A stretch of 64,000 nt of DNA from Palsa-504 sp963744575 (GTDB taxonomy: Bacteria; Actinomycetota; Actinomycetes; Streptosporangiales; Streptosporangiaceae). The position numbers and the translations under genes are program-made. Positions 60,647-64,000 of this stretch are shown here, one piece after another. Within the stretch, counting starts at the first letter, position 1; every line of letters starts with the position of its first letter. The notes beneath the pieces are model-generated. The model worked only from the letters and a program-made list of their open reading frames with translations. It was not told where the DNA came from and made no database searches. The stretch lies in contig CAVUUF010000014.1 in assembly GCA_963744575.1 (NCBI GenBank), positions 496,001 to 560,000 of the forward strand. The letters are read 5' to 3'.

Positions 60647-61622
60647 CCCGGCCACCCTGACCGGCGGATACCGTTATCACCGGCGGATGGCCGAACTCGC
60701 GGGCCGCAACCAGGCCCGGATCATCTTCGCGTCACTGCCGGCGAAACTGCCCGTCCTGCATGGCCACCGGGTACTGCGCACCGCCGCCACGGCCGATGTC
60801 GTGCTGGTCGACAGCATCGTGGCGGCGTATCTCGCGCCGTGGATCGCGTTCCGGCGTCCCCGGCGGATGGCCGCCGTCGTCCATCAGCCACCCGGCGGAA
60901 TCGATCAATCACCACCGCGCCGGTGGGCACAGGCCTGGCTGGACCGATACCTTTACCGCCGGTGCGACACCGTGATCGTCGCCAGCGCGCTGCTTTCTGA
61001 CCGGTTCGACCGGGCCGTCGTCGTGCCTCCCGGCCGGGACCAGAAGGGGGGAACCGAGGTCAGCGATCTGCGAGAGGGGACCCGGGCCGCTGCGCTCTGC
61101 GTGGCTAACTGGCTCCCCAACAAGGGAATCCTCGAACTGCTCGACGCGATCGCGGCATTGCCGCCCGGCCTGCTGCGGCTGCACTTCGCCGGTGACGAGC
61201 GGGCAGATACCCCGTACGGGCAGCGCGTCATCCGCCGGATCGGCGGCCTGTCGGATCGGGTCGTGCGGCACGGACCCTGCGACGACGCCGAGGTAGGGCG
61301 CCTGTACCGTTCGGCCGACCTGTTCGTCCTGCCGTCACGCTGGGAAACCTACGGTACCGCTTACGCAGAGGCGCTGGACGCGGGTCTCCCGGTGATCGGC
61401 TGGCGCAGCGGCAACCTGCCATATCTCGTCGACGACGGGAAGCAGGGCATCCTGATCCCGCCGGGCGATACGAGCGCCCTGGCGGGCGCGCTGCGCAGGC
61501 TCGCCGAAGACGAGCCCGAACGGCGCCGGATGGGGGCCGCCGCAGGCCGCCGGGCACTGAGCCTGCCGACCTGGGAGCAATCTGCGCAACAGTTCTTCGC
61601 TATCCTCGGGAGGCGGCCATGA
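60615..61622 (+). CDS. Glycosyltransferase family 4
   Basis: 335 residues from the ATG at 60615, inside the end of the previous gene. GT-B pattern: LITLGDPATLTGGYRYHRRM at the N-terminus, ALCVANWLPNKGILELLDAI and LPSRWETYGTAYAEALDAG with the E-x7-E glutamates. Its close coupling to a pterin-synthase-like gene suggests it glycosylates a pterin-derived or other small acceptor. It overlaps the phosphatase gene by 4 bp. Confidence 0.85.
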   Translation: MLTICLITLGDPATLTGGYRYHRRMAELAGRNQARIIFASLPAKLPVLHGHRVLRTAATADVVLVDSIVAAYLAPWIAFRRPRRMAAVVHQPPGGIDQSPPRRWAQAWLDRYLYRRCDTVIVASALLSDRFDRAVVVPPGRDQKGGTEVSDLREGTRAAALCVANWLPNKGILELLDAIAALPPGLLRLHFAGDERADTPYGQRVIRRIGGLSDRVVRHGPCDDAEVGRLYRSADLFVLPSRWETYGTAYAEALDAGLPVIGWRSGNLPYLVDDGKQGILIPPGDTSALAGALRRLAEDEPERRRMGAAAGRRALSLPTWEQSAQQFFAILGRRP

Positions 61623-62260
61623 CACTCGGCTGGACCAGTCCTTCGGCGCAACCCACCGTGACCGTGCTGCTGCGTCACGGTGATACGCGCCTATCCCCAG
61701 AACACCGGTTCAGCGGGCTGTGTGACCTGCCCCTCAGCGCCGACGGCATCCGGCAGGCCAAGGCCGCCGCCGGCCGGCTGGCCGCCGGCGCCCGGATCGA
61801 CGCCATCGTCACCTCGCCGTTGCGGCGCGCCGCCGCCACCGCTGCAATGGCCGCCACCGAACTGGGCTTGACCGCGGCCACCGACGATGACCTGCGCGAA
61901 ACCGACTACGGCGAATGGGAGGGCTTCACGCTGGCGGAAATCCAGCAGCGATGGCCCGCGGCCGCGGCGGCCTGGCAGCACGATCCGGAGCAGGCACCGC
62001 CGGGCGGTGAGAGCTTCGCCGATACCGCGCGACGGGTCCACCGGGCGTGCGACCGCCTCCTGCGAGACCACTGCGGTCAGACGGTCCTGGTAGTCAGCCA
62101 CGTCACGCCGATCAAGATCCTGCTGTGCCGGGCCCTCGACGTCCCGCTGGCCACCATCTACCGGATGTACCTCGGCTCCGCGTGCATCAACGAGGTCCAA
62201 TGGCATGATCACGAGTTCGCCGCCGTCCGCCGTGTCAACGACACCAGCCATCTGCCATGA
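61619..62260 (+). CDS. Histidine phosphatase family protein
   Basis: 213 residues; the ATG overlaps the previous stop (ATGA). The catalytic pattern is complete: LLRHGDT with the phosphohistidine, SPLRRA, ETDYGEWEG and the second histidine in VVSHVTP. Relatives remove phosphate from sugar phosphates, adenosylcobalamin precursors or nucleotides. As the last gene of the operon it may remove a phosphate from the product of the preceding steps. Confidence 0.87.
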   Translation: MTLGWTSPSAQPTVTVLLRHGDTRLSPEHRFSGLCDLPLSADGIRQAKAAAGRLAAGARIDAIVTSPLRRAAATAAMAATELGLTAATDDDLRETDYGEWEGFTLAEIQQRWPAAAAAWQHDPEQAPPGGESFADTARRVHRACDRLLRDHCGQTVLVVSHVTPIKILLCRALDVPLATIYRMYLGSACINEVQWHDHEFAAVRRVNDTSHLP

Positions 62261-62268
62261 CACGCGTT

Positions 62269-62315
62269 CTTCGTCAGCCCGGGCGCTCTTCGTCAGCCCG
62301 GGCGCTCTTCGTCAG
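62269..62315. repeat. 19-bp tandem repeat between convergent genes
   Basis: Two full copies and one partial copy of CTTCGTCAGCCCGGGCGCT (62269-62287, 62288-62306, 62307-62315). It overlaps the last bases of the amn gene. Confidence 0.8.
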
Positions 62316-63535
62316 ACGGGGCGCGATGTCGCGTCACCGGGCGCCCGGGCCGGGCTGGCGTCAGGGCTGGTGACGCCGAGCAGCGGCTCATCGGGTGAGC
62401 GGAGGTCGGCTGTGGGCAGGCCGGCCGGGTACAACTGCCTTGCCCTCTCGGCCACCGCGATCGCTATCTCGACGTGCTGGCGGCGGCTGGCGGCGTAGAA
62501 ACTCTGGGCGTCCGCGCTGAGCTTGGGCCGGGCGTGCAGGGGCTTGTCGCTGACCGCGAGCAGGGTAGCGGTGGGGACCCGGTAACGGAATCCGTTGGCG
62601 GCCACCGTCGCGGACTCCATGTCCACCGCGAGCGCGCGAGACGCCCGCAGCCGGTCCGCCACGATGGCCAGGTTCAGCTCCCAGTTCCGGTTCGCGGTGG
62701 TGAACACGATGCCCATCCGGCTCCGCAGGCCGCGGGCCGTCAGCTCGCTGAGCAACAGCGTGTTCAGCGTGTAGTTGGAGACGACCGGGACGCTCAACGG
62801 GAGCATGTCGTCGAGGACATGGTCATCGCGCATGTAGCCGGTGGCTAGCACCAGGTCCCCGATTTCCTGGTGATTGCGCAGGCCCGCACAGTGACCGATC
62901 ATCAGCACCAGGTCGGGGCGGAGCACGGCCAGGTGGTCGGTGATCGTCTTGGCGTTGGACGGGCCTACCCCTATGTTCACCATGGTCAGGCCGGTGCGGC
63001 CAGGAAGCGCATGGTGCCAGGCGGGCATCTGGGGGCCGCCGGAATCGGGGCCGGTGCAATCGGGCAGGGCAGCGCGGAATTCATCCACATGCCAGGCGTA
63101 GTTGGTGAGCAGCACGTACCGCTGGAATTGTTCGGCGGCAGTCCCCGTGTAGTGCTGCAGCCGGTCGATCGACAGGGCCATGCGCTCGGGCCCGAACAGG
63201 AACAGCTTCTTGCGCCGCAGGTCCCAGCGGGTCTCGTCGATGGCGGGCCCGAGTCCCGGGTCATGCAGGTCAAGCGCCTTGCGTCCGGGGCAGACCGAGA
63301 TCCGGGCGCCACGGGCTGCCAGCCGGCTGAGCTCCCGTTCCAGGTACCAGCGGATCGCCCGGGGCGAGGCGAACTCCCCCTCGAGTTCGGGGTTATGCGC
63401 CGACCAGGGCCGTTCGACGGTCAGCTGCGGGTAGCGGCCAGCCCTGTCGGCCGCGTCCATGGCGTCGCACAACCGCTTGATCTCCGCCGCGTGCCGGCTA
63501 GCGGGGATGGCCGAGAAGTCGGCGGACACGATCAC
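62312..63535 (-). CDS. amn: AMP nucleosidase
   Basis: 407 residues from the GTG at 63533-63535, a start that avoids overlap with the gene ending at 63583. The N-terminal domain (residues 1-150) is the AMP nucleosidase-specific part. The C-terminal phosphorylase-fold domain has TMVNIGVGPSNAKTITDHLA, LVLMIGHCAGLRN and AVDMESATVAANG with the nucleobase-site residues. It splits AMP into adenine and ribose 5-phosphate, regulating the adenylate pool. Confidence 0.87.
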   Translation of the reverse strand: MIVSADFSAIPASRHAAEIKRLCDAMDAADRAGRYPQLTVERPWSAHNPELEGEFASPRAIRWYLERELSRLAARGARISVCPGRKALDLHDPGLGPAIDETRWDLRRKKLFLFGPERMALSIDRLQHYTGTAAEQFQRYVLLTNYAWHVDEFRAALPDCTGPDSGGPQMPAWHHALPGRTGLTMVNIGVGPSNAKTITDHLAVLRPDLVLMIGHCAGLRNHQEIGDLVLATGYMRDDHVLDDMLPLSVPVVSNYTLNTLLLSELTARGLRSRMGIVFTTANRNWELNLAIVADRLRASRALAVDMESATVAANGFRYRVPTATLLAVSDKPLHARPKLSADAQSFYAASRRQHVEIAIAVAERARQLYPAGLPTADLRSPDEPLLGVTSPDASPARAPGDATSRPV

Positions 63536-63582
63536 CCGGTCATCATGCCAGGCCCGCCGCCCCGCGGGGCCGCGCGGGCGGA

Positions 63583-64000
63583 CTACCGGCCGTGGAAACG
63601 CGGTTCGCGTTTGTCTAGGAAGGCCCGGGCGGCTTCGCGATGATCCTCGGTGAGCCCGGTGTGCACGTGGTGGGTCACTTCCAGGTCCATGCAATCACCC
63701 AGGTCGCCGGCTGCGGCCCGGTTCAGGTTCTCCTTCATGTAGCGGTACGCGATCGACGGCCCTTGCGCCAGCCGGCGAGCACGTTCCATGACCTCCCGCT
63801 CGAAGTCGGCGGCCGCGAAGATGGCGTTGACGATCCCGAGCCGCTGGGCGTCCTCGGCGCTCAGCCGTTCGGAGAAGTAGTAGAGCTCCTTGGCTTTGCC
63901 GCTGCCCACCAGCCGGGTGAGGAACCAGGTCCCGCCGTAGTCTCCGGCGAATGCAACCTTGGCGAAGGCGGTGGTCAGCACCGCTCCCGGTACCGCGTAG
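63583..64000 (-). CDS. Enoyl-CoA hydratase/isomerase family protein, C-terminal part (cut by window edge)
   Basis: The minus strand is open from the edge to a stop at 63583, 139 codons. AFAKVAFAGDYGGTWFLTRL, SAEDAQRLGIVNAIFA and REAARAFLDKREPRFHG are the second half of the crotonase fold. The N-terminal oxyanion-hole part is outside the window. The likely role is a hydration or isomerisation step of fatty acid or branched-chain breakdown. Confidence 0.87.
   Translation of the reverse strand, partial: YAVPGAVLTTAFAKVAFAGDYGGTWFLTRLVGSGKAKELYYFSERLSAEDAQRLGIVNAIFAAADFEREVMERARRLAQGPSIAYRYMKENLNRAAAGDLGDCMDLEVTHHVHTGLTEDHREAARAFLDKREPRFHGR

Noticed and set aside
62269..62315. Tandem 19-bp repeat as a possible CRISPR array
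   Set aside because: Units are directly adjacent with no spacers and only two and a half copies; no cas genes in the window.
1..64000. tRNA or rRNA genes
   Set aside because: No cloverleaf-like or conserved rRNA stretch was recognised by eye; a covariance search would be needed to exclude a tRNA fully.

Overview
The window is high-GC DNA, with codon use and gene content typical of a filamentous or soil actinomycete. Evidence includes F420-type PPOX and Ddn-like oxidoreductases, a LigD polymerase-domain protein, an FhaA-type FHA protein, a BldC-like HTH protein, an ECF sigma factor with a SnoaL-like tail, and many GTG starts. I cannot name the genus. Neither end is natural: a PPOX gene is cut at base 1 and an enoyl-CoA hydratase gene at base 64000.

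Layout. 0-13.3 kb: accessory metabolism and regulation (ABC substrate-binding protein, FHA pair, ATP-binding LuxR regulator, FAD monooxygenase, hydrolase, ECF sigma factor, two SDRs, a universal stress protein). 13.3-21.1 kb: a secreted protein, sterol-desaturase-like protein, LigD-like polymerase, cation/proton antiporter, pyruvate kinase, and a MetE-C-like protein. 21.06-23.1 kb: a graveyard of broken genes (TIR protein, MarR regulator, IS630-type transposase, MazG). 23.6-47.0 kb: a large exopolysaccharide locus. It holds an initiating sugar-phosphate transferase, three GT4 and one GT2 glycosyltransferases, two Wzc-like co-polymerases, a DegT/DnrJ-family protein, a FemAB-like acyltransferase, a methyltransferase, a JmjC-type cupin, a Wzx flippase fused to an O-antigen ligase/polymerase, a polysaccharide deacetylase and a membrane-anchored glycoside-hydrolase-like protein. 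47-58.8 kb: sugar-use genes (truncated MFS transporter, GH2 enzyme) and small oxidoreductases mixed with pseudogenes. 58.8-64 kb: a cysteine-rich four-helix-bundle protein, a compact operon (alcohol-dehydrogenase-like, pterin-synthase-like, glycosyltransferase, histidine phosphatase), AMP nucleosidase and enoyl-CoA hydratase.

The most striking structure lies inside the polysaccharide locus. A roughly 260-bp inverted repeat (29108-29366 and 38170-38431), with a 182-bp core that is identical in the two arms, brackets an 8.8-kb block. The block carries modifying genes plus insertion-sequence and group II intron debris. Both arms also contain the upstream region and first codons of the outward-facing genes (DegT-like on the left, flippase-ligase fusion on the right). 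The block could therefore be invertible, or the arms could be a promoter duplication.

Other notable items are two Wzc-like ATPases with complementary losses of Walker motifs and no tyrosine tail, a three-copy dispersed repeat of about 80 bp with a palindromic core, and an IS110 element with a structured non-coding leader. Several genes carry single-base frameshifts, which may be real decay or assembly errors.
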